Below are positions 39,151 to 48,981 of a DNA stretch of 57,636 nt, piece by piece. Location: positions 1 through 57,636 of the forward strand of contig NTJL01000004.1 of NCBI GenBank assembly GCA_002457485.1, written 5' to 3'. The translations under genes were made by a program, and so were the position numbers. The notes under the pieces are model-generated. The model had not been told where the DNA came from. It made no database searches and saw nothing but the letters and a program-made list of their open reading frames with translations. This DNA comes from Pelagibacterales bacterium MED-G42 (GTDB lineage Bacteria; Pseudomonadota; Alphaproteobacteria; Pelagibacterales; Pelagibacteraceae). The first letter of the stretch is position 1. Each line of letters opens with the position of its first letter.

Positions 39151-40610
39151 TATCTCAACGCATTAATCAAAGCTTTAGCTTTATTAATTGTTTCCTCGTA
39201 CTCTTTAATTGGATTACTATCTGCTACAATACCTGCTCCAGCTTGAACGTAAAATTTATTATTTTTTGCTATTGCCGTTCTAAGAGCAATACAAGTATCA
39301 AACTCTCCATTAGCTGAAAAATATCCAATTCCTCCAGCATAAACTTTTCTTCTTGTTGTTTCTAGTTCATCAATAATTTCCATAGCCCTTATTTTTGGTG
39401 CACCAGATACTGTACCAGCAGGAAATCCTGCTAATAAAGATTTAAATTTTGAAAATTTTCTATTGTAATCACCAACTACATTCGAAACTATATGCATAAC
39501 GTGAGAGTATCTTTCAATAATAAATTTTTCAGTAACTTTAACTGAATTTATTTTAGATACTTTTCCTGCATCATTTCTGCCTAAATCTAAAAGCATTAAA
39601 TGTTCTGACAATTCTTTTTTGTCATTTAGTAAATCTTTTTCATAATAAAGATCTTCTTTTTTAGTTTTACCCCTAGGTCTCGTTCCAGCAATTGGTCTTA
39701 CAGTAATTTTATTATCCCTTAATCTTACTAATATTTCAGGACTGGCCCCAATTATTTGAAAATCATCAAAATTAAAGAAAAACATAAAAGGCGAAGGGTT
39801 CGTAATCCTTAATTTTTTGTAAATATCAATTGGTCTTTTAGTTAATTTTGCCTCAAATCTTTGACTTAAAACCACCTGGAAAACATCTCCTAATTTAATA
39901 TATTTTTTGGCTTTATTAACAATACTAAGAAACTTGTTCTTTGAAGTATTAGATTTTACTCTAATATCATTATCGTTTTTACTTTTTGTTTCATTTAATT
40001 TTTTAATAGAGGTTTGAATAGTAAGTTTAAAAAGCTCAGATTTTATACTTTCATATTTCTTTTCATAGTCACTAATTTTTTCATCATTAAAAATATTAAT
40101 TATATAAAATATTTTTTTTTTCAAATCATCATAAATTATAAGGGTTCTAGGTCTTAATAATCTTACATCCGGTAAATTAAGATCATTTTTGCAACTATTA
40201 GGAATTTTTTCAATATATCTAATAGAATCATATGAAAAATAACCTGATATTAAAGAACATATTTTTGGTAATTTTTTTGGTGTCTCAAATTTAAATTCCT
40301 CGATAATCTTATCTATTAAATATTCAGGTTTATTTTTTAATTTAAATCTTTTTTTATTTCTAATTAAATATGAATTATTATTATTAAATTCCCAGATTTT
40401 ATCAGGATTTTTACCAAAAATTGTATATCTTCCTTTAATCTTTCCTTTTTCAACAGATTCAAAAATAAAACTATTCTTTTCTATTAAAAAATTGTCAATC
40501 AAATTTAATATCTCATCATCATTATTAATTTTTTTAGATGTATAAATTATTTGATTTTTTTTGCTTCTATGTCGAAACTTAAAATCTTTGAAGTTTCGAT
40601 TTATTTTCAT
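39150..40610 (-). CDS. trpE: Anthranilate synthase component I
   Basis: TrpE makes anthranilate from chorismate. The chorismate-binding C-terminal domain carries the blocks RPIAGTRPRGKTKKEDL, LMLLDLGRNDAGKVS, FPAGTVSGAPKIRAMEII and AGAGIVADSNPIKEYEET. At 486 aa it is normal for the stand-alone form. The N-terminal portion is Lys/Asn-rich, in keeping with the AT bias. No leader peptide or attenuator was seen upstream, because it overlaps the ppiD-like gene by 4 bases and is probably transcribed with it. Confidence 0.96.
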   Translation of the reverse strand: MKINRNFKDFKFRHRSKKNQIIYTSKKINNDDEILNLIDNFLIEKNSFIFESVEKGKIKGRYTIFGKNPDKIWEFNNNNSYLIRNKKRFKLKNKPEYLIDKIIEEFKFETPKKLPKICSLISGYFSYDSIRYIEKIPNSCKNDLNLPDVRLLRPRTLIIYDDLKKKIFYIINIFNDEKISDYEKKYESIKSELFKLTIQTSIKKLNETKSKNDNDIRVKSNTSKNKFLSIVNKAKKYIKLGDVFQVVLSQRFEAKLTKRPIDIYKKLRITNPSPFMFFFNFDDFQIIGASPEILVRLRDNKITVRPIAGTRPRGKTKKEDLYYEKDLLNDKKELSEHLMLLDLGRNDAGKVSKINSVKVTEKFIIERYSHVMHIVSNVVGDYNRKFSKFKSLLAGFPAGTVSGAPKIRAMEIIDELETTRRKVYAGGIGYFSANGEFDTCIALRTAIAKNNKFYVQAGAGIVADSNPIKEYEETINKAKALINALR

Positions 40611-42022
40611 TTGAAATAATTTTTTACTCTGTCGATAGTTTTTTGATTTAATTCCACTTTATATTTATCATTTAAAAGCAAGTCATAAGATTTTAAAATA
40701 TTTAACCTCTGATTCGCGTTCATTTTATCAACAAATTTTAAATATTGTTCGTCGTTTTTACTAAATTCGTTTTTTGAAGAATTTTTAATTTTGATAAGAT
40801 ATATATTATTTTTATCACTTATTAATGTAAATGATTCTAAAGGTAATGAGTAAAGGATTTTAATTGAGTCGCCATCGAATTTATCATCATCATTAATTGA
40901 TTTAATTGTAAAATTTTCTATTGACTGATTACCTATTTCTATAAATCTTTTGTCATTAAATTTTTTTTCATCAATCTCTTTTATTATGATTCTATTAGTA
41001 TCAAATTTATTTTTTTGGTAAACCATCTCTGAAATTTGATTATTTATATCTTCATCATTAAGATCTGGTGATTTATTATTTCTATTAATAATATTAAATA
41101 ATACAAAGTTATCGTTATTTTCAATTATTTCCATATTTGTGGTTTTAAGTGAGTAAATTTTATTTTTAATGTCATTTTTATCAGAATTTGGAATATAATT
41201 TTCAATTAATATTGGATTTATATCTAAATTATCCACTATATTTCTAAAACTATCTCCCTCGGAAATCCTGATTTCAATCTTATCTATTTGGTCAAAAAAT
41301 TCTTGATTAAATTCCTCTATTCCTATTAAATTTTTTGGATTTAATTCAATAAATTCAAAATCAATATATTCTTTTTTTAAAGCTTCTAAATTTTCATTTA
41401 TAAAGTTTTTTTTTTCTAAATTTGTAAATTCCTCTTTTCTTTTATAAAAATATTTTAAATCGATATAATCAATTTCAAGAGACCTATTATCTTCTTCATA
41501 TAAATTCTTTATTAAAAAATTAGGGATAGCTGTTCCTGCACCAATATACTCAAATAATTTTTTTTGCAATTCATTACTCTTGACTCTTTGCTCAAATAAA
41601 GAAGCTGATATATTGTTTGTAATTAAAAATTTTTCATATTTAGTTCTTTGAAAGTTATTATTTTCATCATGAAAATTTTTATTTGTTTTAATCTTTTTTA
41701 ATAAAATTAATTCTGTCAATTTTATATCAAAGGCTTTAATTTCTAAATCTAGTAAGGTTGATGAAATAACTCTGGATAACAAATCTTCAATTATATTTTT
41801 ATCTAAATTTTCTTTAATAGTATTTTGTGGTACTTTACTTAAATTAATAAAATTCATAAAATCTTTTGTTGAGATTTTTGTATTATTAACCTGTGCGATG
41901 TTATTGGTATTTCCACTGTTGAACATACTACCCATACCCCAAAATACAAACGGTATGATTATAATAAATACAAAAACTCCAGCTATTTTCGTTTTTGCAA
42001 AATTTCTTAAACTACTAATCAT
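40607..42022 (-). CDS. ppiD: PpiD/SurA-N-like membrane-anchored periplasmic chaperone
   Basis: The protein (471 aa) starts with a short cytoplasmic part, then a membrane anchor at about residues 13-32 (IAGVFVFIIIIPFVFWGMGS). A SurA/PpiD-type N-domain follows (AQVNNTKISTKDFMNFI onward). The arrangement matches PpiD, a chaperone at the Sec translocon exit. PpiD is usually ~620 aa with a central parvulin domain; I see no recognisable parvulin motif here and the length leaves little room for one. It probably works as a chaperone without isomerase activity. It heads the trpEGDC-lexA-gltX block, a position also seen in other alphaproteobacteria. Confidence 0.8.
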   Translation of the reverse strand: MISSLRNFAKTKIAGVFVFIIIIPFVFWGMGSMFNSGNTNNIAQVNNTKISTKDFMNFINLSKVPQNTIKENLDKNIIEDLLSRVISSTLLDLEIKAFDIKLTELILLKKIKTNKNFHDENNNFQRTKYEKFLITNNISASLFEQRVKSNELQKKLFEYIGAGTAIPNFLIKNLYEEDNRSLEIDYIDLKYFYKRKEEFTNLEKKNFINENLEALKKEYIDFEFIELNPKNLIGIEEFNQEFFDQIDKIEIRISEGDSFRNIVDNLDINPILIENYIPNSDKNDIKNKIYSLKTTNMEIIENNDNFVLFNIINRNNKSPDLNDEDINNQISEMVYQKNKFDTNRIIIKEIDEKKFNDKRFIEIGNQSIENFTIKSINDDDKFDGDSIKILYSLPLESFTLISDKNNIYLIKIKNSSKNEFSKNDEQYLKFVDKMNANQRLNILKSYDLLLNDKYKVELNQKTIDRVKNYFK

Positions 42023-42078
42023 GACTTCATAAATTTATTGATCTATAAAAAACAAAGCTATAGATTAAAAATACCTTT
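42023..42078. promoter_or_regulatory. Divergent promoter region between the ppiD-like gene and tpiA
   Basis: This 56-base gap separates two divergent units. It contains an inverted repeat, ATCTATA (42041-42047) and TATAGAT (42059-42065), with an 11-base spacer. On the plus strand TTGATC (42038-42043) and TAGATT (42061-42066) are 17 bases apart. On the minus strand a TTGTTT/TATGAA pair can also be drawn with 17-base spacing. Two back-to-back promoters overlapping the repeat are plausible. Assignment is by eye. Confidence 0.4.
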
Positions 42079-42819
42079 ATGACAAATAAATATATATATT
42101 TTATTGCAAACTGGAAAATGTTTGGTGGTTTAAAAACTTTAAATTCTCTTAATAAAGTTATCTCTTTCTCAAAAAATTATGGGAAATATAAATTTAAGAT
42201 AATTTATTGTCCTCCTACTACTTTAATTCATAATTTATCTCAAAAATTCAAACAATCATCCATTGAAGTCGGAGCCCAAAACTGTAACGAAAATTTAGAA
42301 TATACCTCATTGACAGGTCAAATAAATTCAAAAATGCTAAGAGATGTAGGAGCTAAATATATAATTTTAGGACACTCAGAAAATCGTTTAAATGGTGAAA
42401 GCAATAAATTAATTAACAAAAAGATTAAAAGTTCATTGAAGTCAGGTCTAAGGGTAATAGTTTGTATTGGAGAAACTTTATCAGAAAAAAGAAAAAATAA
42501 GACAAAAAGAGTTTTGAGCAATCAAATTAAAAGTTGTCTTAAAGGAATTAAAAATTTATCAAATATTGTAATTGCTTATGAACCAGTTTGGGCTATTGGA
42601 ACAGGTCTTATTCCTAAGATGGATAATTTAACAAAAAATATTTTTTTTATAAAGAATTCAATAAAAAATAAGAGTACAAAAGTTCTATATGGAGGATCTG
42701 TAAATATTAAGAATATTAAAGATTTAAAAAAAATTAAGATTATTGATGGCTTTTTAATTGGTGGAGAGTCACGTAATTCAAAAAAATTTATTGATATAAT
42801 TAAAAAAACCTTTAATTAA
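42079..42819 (+). CDS. tpiA: Triosephosphate isomerase
   Basis: This enzyme interconverts dihydroxyacetone phosphate and glyceraldehyde 3-phosphate. Active-site residues are visible: N11 and K13 in ANWKMFGG, H99 in ILGHSENR, and E168 in AYEPVWAIGTG, followed by the phosphate loop VLYGGSVN and FLIGGES. At 246 aa it is complete. It begins the plus-strand unit tpiA-secG-pyrG-kdsA-eno-ftsB-lipA-ratA. Confidence 0.97.
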   Translation: MTNKYIYFIANWKMFGGLKTLNSLNKVISFSKNYGKYKFKIIYCPPTTLIHNLSQKFKQSSIEVGAQNCNENLEYTSLTGQINSKMLRDVGAKYIILGHSENRLNGESNKLINKKIKSSLKSGLRVIVCIGETLSEKRKNKTKRVLSNQIKSCLKGIKNLSNIVIAYEPVWAIGTGLIPKMDNLTKNIFFIKNSIKNKSTKVLYGGSVNIKNIKDLKKIKIIDGFLIGGESRNSKKFIDIIKKTFN

Positions 42820-42825
42820 ACTTTC

Positions 42826-43122
42826 ATGGAAAATATACTTTTAGTCCTAAATATCATATTGGCTTTAATTTTGGTTTTACTTGTTTTGATGCAAAAATCT
42901 GAGGGAGGTGCTTTAGGTATAGGTGTTTCTCAAGAAAATTTTATGCTTTCTAGGTCTGCTGGTGGCTTCATGACTAAAGCAACAGCCATAGTGGCCACTC
43001 TTTTTATAGTATGTAGTTTAGGGTTAACAATAATTTCACGTGGTGAACTCACTCCTACTGGCTCTGTACTAGACACCATAGAAGAAAAAACTGAAGATAC
43101 ACCATCAGTTCCTGAAAATTAA
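42826..43122 (+). CDS. secG: Preprotein translocase subunit SecG
   Basis: SecG is a small two-helix subunit that supports SecYEG protein export. The protein (98 aa) has membrane segments at about residues 2-20 and 51-70. The conserved loop between them reads LMQKSEGGALGIGVS, followed by the SRSAGGFMTKATAI stretch. A short acidic tail follows. The location between tpiA and pyrG is the classical one in alphaproteobacteria. Confidence 0.93.
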   Translation: MENILLVLNIILALILVLLVLMQKSEGGALGIGVSQENFMLSRSAGGFMTKATAIVATLFIVCSLGLTIISRGELTPTGSVLDTIEEKTEDTPSVPEN

Positions 43123-43168
43123 AATAAACACTTTTCATTTGTTTCTATATTCGCTATAAGATAATTCC

Positions 43169-44785
43169 ATGGCGCGATATATATTTGTCACTGGCGGCGT
43201 GGTTTCTTCCTTGGGTAAAGGTCTTTCATCAGCTTCTTTAGCCTATCTTTTACAATCTAGAGGATATAAAGTCAGAATAAGAAAATTAGATCCATATCTT
43301 AATGTAGATCCTGGAACCATGAGTCCTTTTCAACATGGTGAAGTATATGTAACTGATGATGGAGCTGAAACAGATTTAGATCTTGGACACTATGAGAGAT
43401 TTTCAGGAGTCTCAGCAAAAAAATCAGATAATATTACAACAGGAAAAATTTATAATGATGTGCTTAAAAAAGAACGTCAAGGAGATTATTTAGGTAAAAC
43501 AGTTCAAGTTATTCCTCACATAACTGATCGTATTAAACAATTTATCAAAAATGACTCATCAAAAGAAGACTTTGTTATTTGTGAGATTGGAGGAATTGTA
43601 GGGGATATAGAAAGTTTACCATTTGTAGAAGCAATTAGACAATTTGCAAATGATGTTGGTAAAAAAAAAGCACTGTTTATACATTTAACATTAGTTCCAT
43701 ACTTAAAAGCCTCCGATGAAATAAAAACAAAACCTACTCAGCATTCGGTTAAGGAATTGAGAAGTATAGGTATTCAACCCGACATAATAATTTGTAGATC
43801 TGAACGACCAATCCCTTTAGAACATAGAAAGAAAATTTCTTTATTTTGCAACGTTGATATTAAAAATGTAATTGAAACAGTGGATGTTAAAACTATCTAT
43901 GAAGCACCACTAAGTTTTTTTAGAGAAAAATTAGATATTCGGGTCTTAAATTATTTTAAACTAAAATCAAAAAAACCAGTAAATTTAAATCCATGGAAAA
44001 AAATAACTAAGATTATTTTACAAAACAAAAAACAAGTAAATATTGCAATAATTGGAAAATATGTCGAATTAAAAGATGCTTATAAATCTTTGGATGAGGC
44101 ATTAATTCATGGCGGAATAAATAATAAGATTAAAGTTAACTTAATTAGAATAGACTCGGAAAAGTTAAAAGTTAAAGAAATTAAGAAAAAACTTAAAAAT
44201 ATCTCAGCTATATTAATACCAGGTGGATTTGGTAAAAGAGGAACGGAGGGTAAAATTGAAGCAATTAAATTTGCTAGAAAAAATAAAATTCCTTTTTTAG
44301 GTATTTGTTATGGAATGCAAATGGCAATTATTGAATTCGCAAGAAATCAATTAAATATTAAAAATGCTACCTCTAGTGAATTTGATAAGAGGGGCCTAGC
44401 AATAATTGGACTGATTAATGAATGGAATAAAAATGGAAAAATTATCAAAGGAACTGATAAAGAATTAGGAGGAACTATGAGATTAGGGTCTTATGATGCC
44501 AAACTTAAAGATAATTCTTTAATAAGAAAAATATATAAGTCTAAGTTAATTAAAGAGAGACATAGACATAGATATGAAGTGAACATTGCCTTTAAAGATA
44601 AGTTTGAAAAAAAAGGTATGATTTTTTCAGGATTATCACCAGATAATAAATTACCTGAAATTATTGAGCTAAACAACCACCCTTGGTTTATTGGTGTGCA
44701 GTTTCATCCTGAATTTAAATCTAGACCTTTGTCACCTCATCCATTATTCTCTTCTTTTATCAAAGCAGCAAAAAATCATAAATGA
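43169..44785 (+). CDS. pyrG: CTP synthase
   Basis: PyrG aminates UTP to CTP using glutamine. The N-terminal synthetase domain begins with [20 protein letters not shown] (nucleotide loop). It contains [20 protein letters not shown] and [20 protein letters not shown]. The C-terminal class I amidotransferase domain has the nucleophile C380 (GICYGMQ) with H513 and E515 ([10 protein letters not shown]). At 538 aa it is full length. It follows secG after a 46-base gap and overlaps kdsA by 4 bases. Confidence 0.98.
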   Translation: MARYIFVTGGVVSSLGKGLSSASLAYLLQSRGYKVRIRKLDPYLNVDPGTMSPFQHGEVYVTDDGAETDLDLGHYERFSGVSAKKSDNITTGKIYNDVLKKERQGDYLGKTVQVIPHITDRIKQFIKNDSSKEDFVICEIGGIVGDIESLPFVEAIRQFANDVGKKKALFIHLTLVPYLKASDEIKTKPTQHSVKELRSIGIQPDIIICRSERPIPLEHRKKISLFCNVDIKNVIETVDVKTIYEAPLSFFREKLDIRVLNYFKLKSKKPVNLNPWKKITKIILQNKKQVNIAIIGKYVELKDAYKSLDEALIHGGINNKIKVNLIRIDSEKLKVKEIKKKLKNISAILIPGGFGKRGTEGKIEAIKFARKNKIPFLGICYGMQMAIIEFARNQLNIKNATSSEFDKRGLAIIGLINEWNKNGKIIKGTDKELGGTMRLGSYDAKLKDNSLIRKIYKSKLIKERHRHRYEVNIAFKDKFEKKGMIFSGLSPDNKLPEIIELNNHPWFIGVQFHPEFKSRPLSPHPLFSSFIKAAKNHK

Positions 44786-45606
44786 GTAGCATTAAAGTTA
44801 ATTGTGGAAATATAGAAATCTCAAATGATAATAAAATTTGCATTATTGCAGGTCCTTGTCAGCTTGAAACAGAACAACACGCGATGGATATGGCGGGTAA
44901 AATCAAAGAGATTACAAAAAAATTCAACTTTGGATTTATTTACAAAACTTCTTTTGATAAAGCTAATCGAACAAGCTTGAAAGGTAAGAGGGGAGCGGGC
45001 CTTGAAGCTTCATTACCTGTTTTTGATAGAATTAAAAAAGATTTAGATGTACCAATTTTAACAGATATCCATAATACTGAACAATGTTCATTACTAGCAA
45101 ATCATGTTGATGTATTACAAATTCCAGCTTTTTTATGTAGACAAACAGATCTATTAATTGCTGCAGCAAAAACAAATAAAATTATAAATGTAAAAAAAGG
45201 TCAATTTTTAGCACCGTGGGATATGGTCAATGTTACTAAAAAAATTTCTGATTCTGGTAATAACAATATTTTGGTAACGGAAAGAGGTGCTAGCTTTGGT
45301 TATAACACTTTAGTTTCTGACATGAGATCTTTACCTATTATGGCGAAGAATGGTTATCCTGTAATTTTCGATGCAACTCATTCTGTACAACAACCTGGCG
45401 GACAAGGAGAGTCATCTGGTGGTCAAAGAGAGTTTGTAGAATATCTGGCAAGAGCCGCAGTTGCTGTTGGTGTAGCTGGTGTTTTTATTGAAACACATCA
45501 AGATCCAGACAACGCTCCCTCTGATGGACCTAATATGGTTTCATTAGATAAGTTAGAAAACTTGTTAAAACAACTAAATGATATTGATAATTTAATTAAA
45601 AAGTAG
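44782..45606 (+). CDS. kdsA: 3-deoxy-8-phosphooctulonate synthase
   Basis: KdsA condenses phosphoenolpyruvate and arabinose 5-phosphate to Kdo 8-phosphate for the LPS inner core. Visible are [36 protein letters not shown] and [15 protein letters not shown] cysteine in IAGPC could bind metal in metal-dependent forms, but the enzyme class was not decided here. At 274 aa it has normal length. Its product supplies Kdo to the lipid A made by the lpx genes earlier in the window. Confidence 0.96.
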   Translation: MSSIKVNCGNIEISNDNKICIIAGPCQLETEQHAMDMAGKIKEITKKFNFGFIYKTSFDKANRTSLKGKRGAGLEASLPVFDRIKKDLDVPILTDIHNTEQCSLLANHVDVLQIPAFLCRQTDLLIAAAKTNKIINVKKGQFLAPWDMVNVTKKISDSGNNNILVTERGASFGYNTLVSDMRSLPIMAKNGYPVIFDATHSVQQPGGQGESSGGQREFVEYLARAAVAVGVAGVFIETHQDPDNAPSDGPNMVSLDKLENLLKQLNDIDNLIKK

Positions 45607-46862
45607 TGAGTAAAATTCTAAAAATAAAAGCTCGTCAAGTTTTTGACAGTAGAGGAAATCCAACAGTTGAAGCAGAAGTTTATACTAATAATAATTCTGC
45701 ATCTGCAATTTGTCCTTCAGGAGCATCAACAGGTACATTCGAAGCATTTGAGAAAAGAGATAAAAACAATAAAAGATATTTGGGAAAAAGTGTTCTTAAC
45801 GCAATTAATTTAGTAAATACAAAAATTTCAAAAAAACTCAAAGGTCAAAGTGTTCATAACCAAGAAAGAATAGACTCTTTATTAATTAATTTGGATGGCA
45901 CAAGACAAAAAACTAATTTAGGAGCTAATGCGATGTTAGCAGTTTCAATGGCTGTTAAAAAACTTTCTGCTAAAGTTAGAAAATTACCTTTATATAAAAC
46001 CTTTTTTCTAAAAAAAAATTTTCAATTACCTTACCCTTTGATGAATATTATTAATGGAGGAGCTCATGCAGATAATGGTTTAAGAATACAAGAATTTATG
46101 ATTAGGCCCGATAAGGCAAAAACATTCACAGAAGCTATGAGAATTTGTTTTGTAGTTATAAAAAATTTGAGCAAACTTATTAAAGATAAAGGTTTATCAA
46201 CATCAGTTGGAGATGAAGGTGGTTTTGCACCAATGATTAGTAGTAATAATCAAGCATTAAATTTGATTGTTTCTGCTATTAAAAAAGCAGGTTTTAAAAA
46301 CGGTAAAGATGTTTCAATATGTCTTGATGTTGCCGCTAATGAGTTGTTTAAAAAAAATAAGTATTCAATTCATTCAAAAAATTTTATTTCGGTTGAAAAA
46401 TCTATTAAAGAATATCAAAACATTATCAAAAAATATAAAATTAAATCTATTGAAGACCCTTTTGCTGAAAATGATTGGCTTGCATGGAGCAAATTAATGA
46501 AATCAGTTAATAAAGTTCAAATTGTTGGTGATGATTTATATGTAACAAATCTTGAACGACTTAAGAAAGGATTTTTAAATATTTCTTCTAATTCAATTCT
46601 AATTAAATTAAATCAAATCGGAACAGTTTCAGAGACATTAGATGTTATAAAGTTTGCTCAGACTATTGGGTATAAAACAATAATTTCACATAGATCAGGA
46701 GATAGTGAGGATACATTTATTGCTGATTTGGCAGTTGGTACAAATTCTAATCAAATTAAAACTGGATCACTCGCAAGATCGGAAAGAGTAGCCAAATATA
46801 ACCAATTAATTCGTATTGAAGAAGAACTTGGAAAAAAAATGAGGATGAATAAAATCAATTAA
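45606..46862 (+). CDS. eno: Enolase
   Basis: Enolase interconverts 2-phosphoglycerate and phosphoenolpyruvate. The start codon is GTG at 45606, whose first base is shared with the kdsA TAG stop; the N-terminus (SKILKIKARQVFDSRGNPTVEAEV) matches the family from that point. Other markers are PSGASTGTFEA, GDEGGFAP and SIEDPFAENDW. SHRSGDSEDTFIADLAVG near the C-terminus carries catalytic contacts. At 418 aa it is complete. Confidence 0.97.
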   Translation: MSKILKIKARQVFDSRGNPTVEAEVYTNNNSASAICPSGASTGTFEAFEKRDKNNKRYLGKSVLNAINLVNTKISKKLKGQSVHNQERIDSLLINLDGTRQKTNLGANAMLAVSMAVKKLSAKVRKLPLYKTFFLKKNFQLPYPLMNIINGGAHADNGLRIQEFMIRPDKAKTFTEAMRICFVVIKNLSKLIKDKGLSTSVGDEGGFAPMISSNNQALNLIVSAIKKAGFKNGKDVSICLDVAANELFKKNKYSIHSKNFISVEKSIKEYQNIIKKYKIKSIEDPFAENDWLAWSKLMKSVNKVQIVGDDLYVTNLERLKKGFLNISSNSILIKLNQIGTVSETLDVIKFAQTIGYKTIISHRSGDSEDTFIADLAVGTNSNQIKTGSLARSERVAKYNQLIRIEEELGKKMRMNKIN

Positions 46863-47164
46863 TGTTTAAATTAATAAAAAAAAATTATTTTTTATTAATA
46901 TCCTTATTTTTAATATTATATTTTATCTTTAATCTTTTATCAGGTGAGAGGGGTTTTTTTTCATATATTGAAAAAAAAGAAACTATGTCTAACTTGAAAA
47001 AAGAAGAATTATCCTTAACTAATAAAATTGAATACTTTGATCATAAAAATTCGTTATTAAGTACAAATTTAGATCTTGATTATGTTGAAATGTTAATTAG
47101 GGAAAGGTTTTTGTTTGGTAAAAAAGACGAGACAATTTATATAATTAAAAATGATGACAACTAA
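46862..47164 (+). CDS. ftsB: Septum formation initiator (FtsB/DivIC family)
   Basis: This is a bitopic divisome protein that partners FtsL and FtsQ and activates septal wall synthesis. The 100-aa protein has one membrane segment at about residues 9-27. A probable coiled coil follows (about 35-66, [18 protein letters not shown]). The conserved C-terminal piece resembles [17 protein letters not shown], where the family has an Arg-x-x-Leu/Phe-Gly motif. The place right after eno is the usual one. The pyruvate dehydrogenase genes that often follow it in alphaproteobacteria are missing. Confidence 0.87.
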   Translation: MFKLIKKNYFLLISLFLILYFIFNLLSGERGFFSYIEKKETMSNLKKEELSLTNKIEYFDHKNSLLSTNLDLDYVEMLIRERFLFGKKDETIYIIKNDDN

Positions 47165-48086
47165 AATTAGACATCCAGAAAAAGTAAATAAACCTATTAA
47201 TCCAATTAAAAAAAAACCACCTTGGATTAAATCAAAGCTAACAAATAGTAACGAATTTTTTTTTACCAAAACTGTAGTTAATCAAAATAATTTAGTTACA
47301 GTATGTCAGGAAGCCAATTGCCCAAATATAACTGAATGTTGGAGTAAAAGACATGCAACATTTATGATTATGGGAGATACCTGCACTAGAGCTTGTTCTT
47401 TCTGTGATGTAAAAACTGGCAAACCAGAAAAACTTGACCCTTTTGAACCATTTAAGATTTCTAATGCAGTAAAAAAACTAAACTTAAAACATGTCGTAAT
47501 TACCTCAGTAGATAGAGATGACTTACCAGATGGTGGTTCTAGTCATTTTTTTGAAGTAATAAATGTTACAAGGAATAGAAATCCTAATACCTCTATAGAA
47601 GTTTTGGTGCCAGATTTTTTAAGAAAAGGTGATGCCTATAAAAAAGTTCTTGAAGCGGATTTAGATGTTTTTAATCATAATATTGAAACAGTTCCTAAAT
47701 TATATTTAAAAATTAGACCAGGGGCTAGATATTTTGGATCATTAGAACTTTTAAAAAATGTGAAAATTAATAATAAAAAAATATTTACAAAATCAGGATT
47801 AATGGTTGGATTAGGTGAGAATAAAGATGAATTAATTCAAGTTATGGATGATTTACGTTCTGCAGATGTAGATTTTTTAACTATAGGTCAGTATTTACAA
47901 CCATCACCTAAACATCATCCACTAGTAAGATATTATCATCCAAATGAATTTAAAGATTTGGAAAATATTGCAAAGTCTAAAGGATTTCTTTTAGTATCTT
48001 CATCTCCGCTTACAAGATCTTCTTATCATGCAGATGAAGACTTTAAAAAATTAAAATTGAATAGATTAAATCAATATAATGCCTAA
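47151..48086 (+). CDS. lipA: Lipoyl synthase
   Basis: LipA inserts two sulfurs into protein-bound octanoate, making lipoyl cofactors for 2-oxoacid dehydrogenases and the glycine cleavage system. Both 4Fe-4S sites are visible: auxiliary C52-x4-C57-x5-C63 and the radical-SAM C78-x3-C82-x2-C85 ([11 protein letters not shown]). The C-terminal [13 protein letters not shown] carries the serine that ligates the auxiliary cluster in the family (RSSY). At 311 aa it is normal. The start may be ATG 47151 or the next codon. It overlaps ftsB by 14 bases and ratA by 8. Confidence 0.97.
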   Translation: MMTTKIRHPEKVNKPINPIKKKPPWIKSKLTNSNEFFFTKTVVNQNNLVTVCQEANCPNITECWSKRHATFMIMGDTCTRACSFCDVKTGKPEKLDPFEPFKISNAVKKLNLKHVVITSVDRDDLPDGGSSHFFEVINVTRNRNPNTSIEVLVPDFLRKGDAYKKVLEADLDVFNHNIETVPKLYLKIRPGARYFGSLELLKNVKINNKKIFTKSGLMVGLGENKDELIQVMDDLRSADVDFLTIGQYLQPSPKHHPLVRYYHPNEFKDLENIAKSKGFLLVSSSPLTRSSYHADEDFKKLKLNRLNQYNA

Positions 48087-48516
48087 GGCTTCTGTAACCA
48101 GGCAGATAGCACGGGATAAACAAAAATTAATAGATTTTGTTTTGGATATTGAAAAATATCCTGAGTTCATTCCCTTTTGTATCGACTCTAAAGTATACGA
48201 AATAGAAGAAAAAAAGGATGAGATAGTAATTTTTGCAGATTTAACTATTGGCAAAAAACCTTTTGTAGATACTTATAAAAGTGATGTTCGTTATAATAAA
48301 AAAAACGATTCAATATATGTAACTAATATTGGTGGACCTTTAAAACATCTTGAAAATAACTGGAAATTTATACAAAAAGAAAATTATACAGAAGTTCAAT
48401 TCGATGTTGATTTTGAGATTAAAAATAAGTTTTTAAATCTAATTATGGAAAAATCGTTTCAATATGGGTTAAATAAAATTGCTGATGCTTTTCAAAAAAA
48501 AGCTGAAAGCCTCTAG
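48079..48516 (+). CDS. RatA/Coq10-like START-domain protein
   Basis: This is a 145-aa polyketide-cyclase/START-fold protein of the COQ10/RatA family. It opens like the family ([24 protein letters not shown]), and the middle contains [12 protein letters not shown]. The C-terminal helix is [19 protein letters not shown]. Mitochondrial Coq10 helps ubiquinone function, while RatA in E. coli was described as acting on ribosome subunit association. In alphaproteobacteria, next to lipA, the Coq10-like role is more likely; this is inference. Its stop lies inside a hairpin shared with the convergent pncC gene. Confidence 0.85.
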   Translation: MPKASVTRQIARDKQKLIDFVLDIEKYPEFIPFCIDSKVYEIEEKKDEIVIFADLTIGKKPFVDTYKSDVRYNKKNDSIYVTNIGGPLKHLENNWKFIQKENYTEVQFDVDFEIKNKFLNLIMEKSFQYGLNKIADAFQKKAESL

Positions 48517-48533
48517 TTTTGATTAAATTAGAG
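48511..48533. terminator. Bidirectional hairpin between convergent ratA-like gene and pncC
   Basis: CTCTAGTTT (48511-48519) can pair with AAATTAGAG (48525-48533), giving a 9-bp stem (one G-U) with a 5-base loop. A T-rich run follows on the plus strand (48534-48545). A weaker, more distant T-run occurs on the minus strand. The structure contains the ratA-like stop codon and the end of pncC. A two-way intrinsic terminator is the simplest reading; the low GC of the stem limits confidence. Confidence 0.5.
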
Positions 48534-48981
48534 ATTTTATTATTTCTAATGTTTTTTTAATAGTAGCTTTTTGTATAGCTTTTCTATTTCTTTTTTTAAA
48601 TACATTTTTTGAAATAAGTAATTTATTATTTTTTTTTATACCTATATAAACTAACCCAACAGGTTTTGACTTAGTCCCACCATTTGGACCTGCAATTCCT
48701 GTAATTGAAACATTTATTTGAGCTTTAGAAATTTTTGCTAGATTTTTAACCATGGTCTCACAACATTGATGGCTAACAGCACCATATTTTTGAATAATAT
48801 TCTTATTTACCTTTAAAACATTTGTTTTTGCTTGATTTGAATATGTAACAAGACCTAAACCAAATATTTTTGATGCCCCACTAATAGAGGTAAGCTCTGA
48901 AGCCAGCATTCCACCAGTACAAGACTCAGCAAAGGCAATTTTTAGCTTTTTCTTTGTTAATATTTTTACTAGGTTTTTCAT
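48523..48981 (-). CDS. pncC: Nicotinamide-nucleotide amidase (CinA C-terminal domain protein)
   Basis: PncC deamidates nicotinamide mononucleotide in NAD salvage. Recognisable blocks are [22 protein letters not shown] with the catalytic Ser, [14 protein letters not shown], and [23 protein letters not shown]. I chose ATG 48981 as the start. It gives 152 aa with a TAATG overlap to the pgpA stop, and the upstream extension of the frame lies inside pgpA and is not family-like. The MoaB-like N-terminal half of full CinA is absent, as in many proteobacteria. Confidence 0.92.
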   Translation of the reverse strand: [152 protein letters not shown]

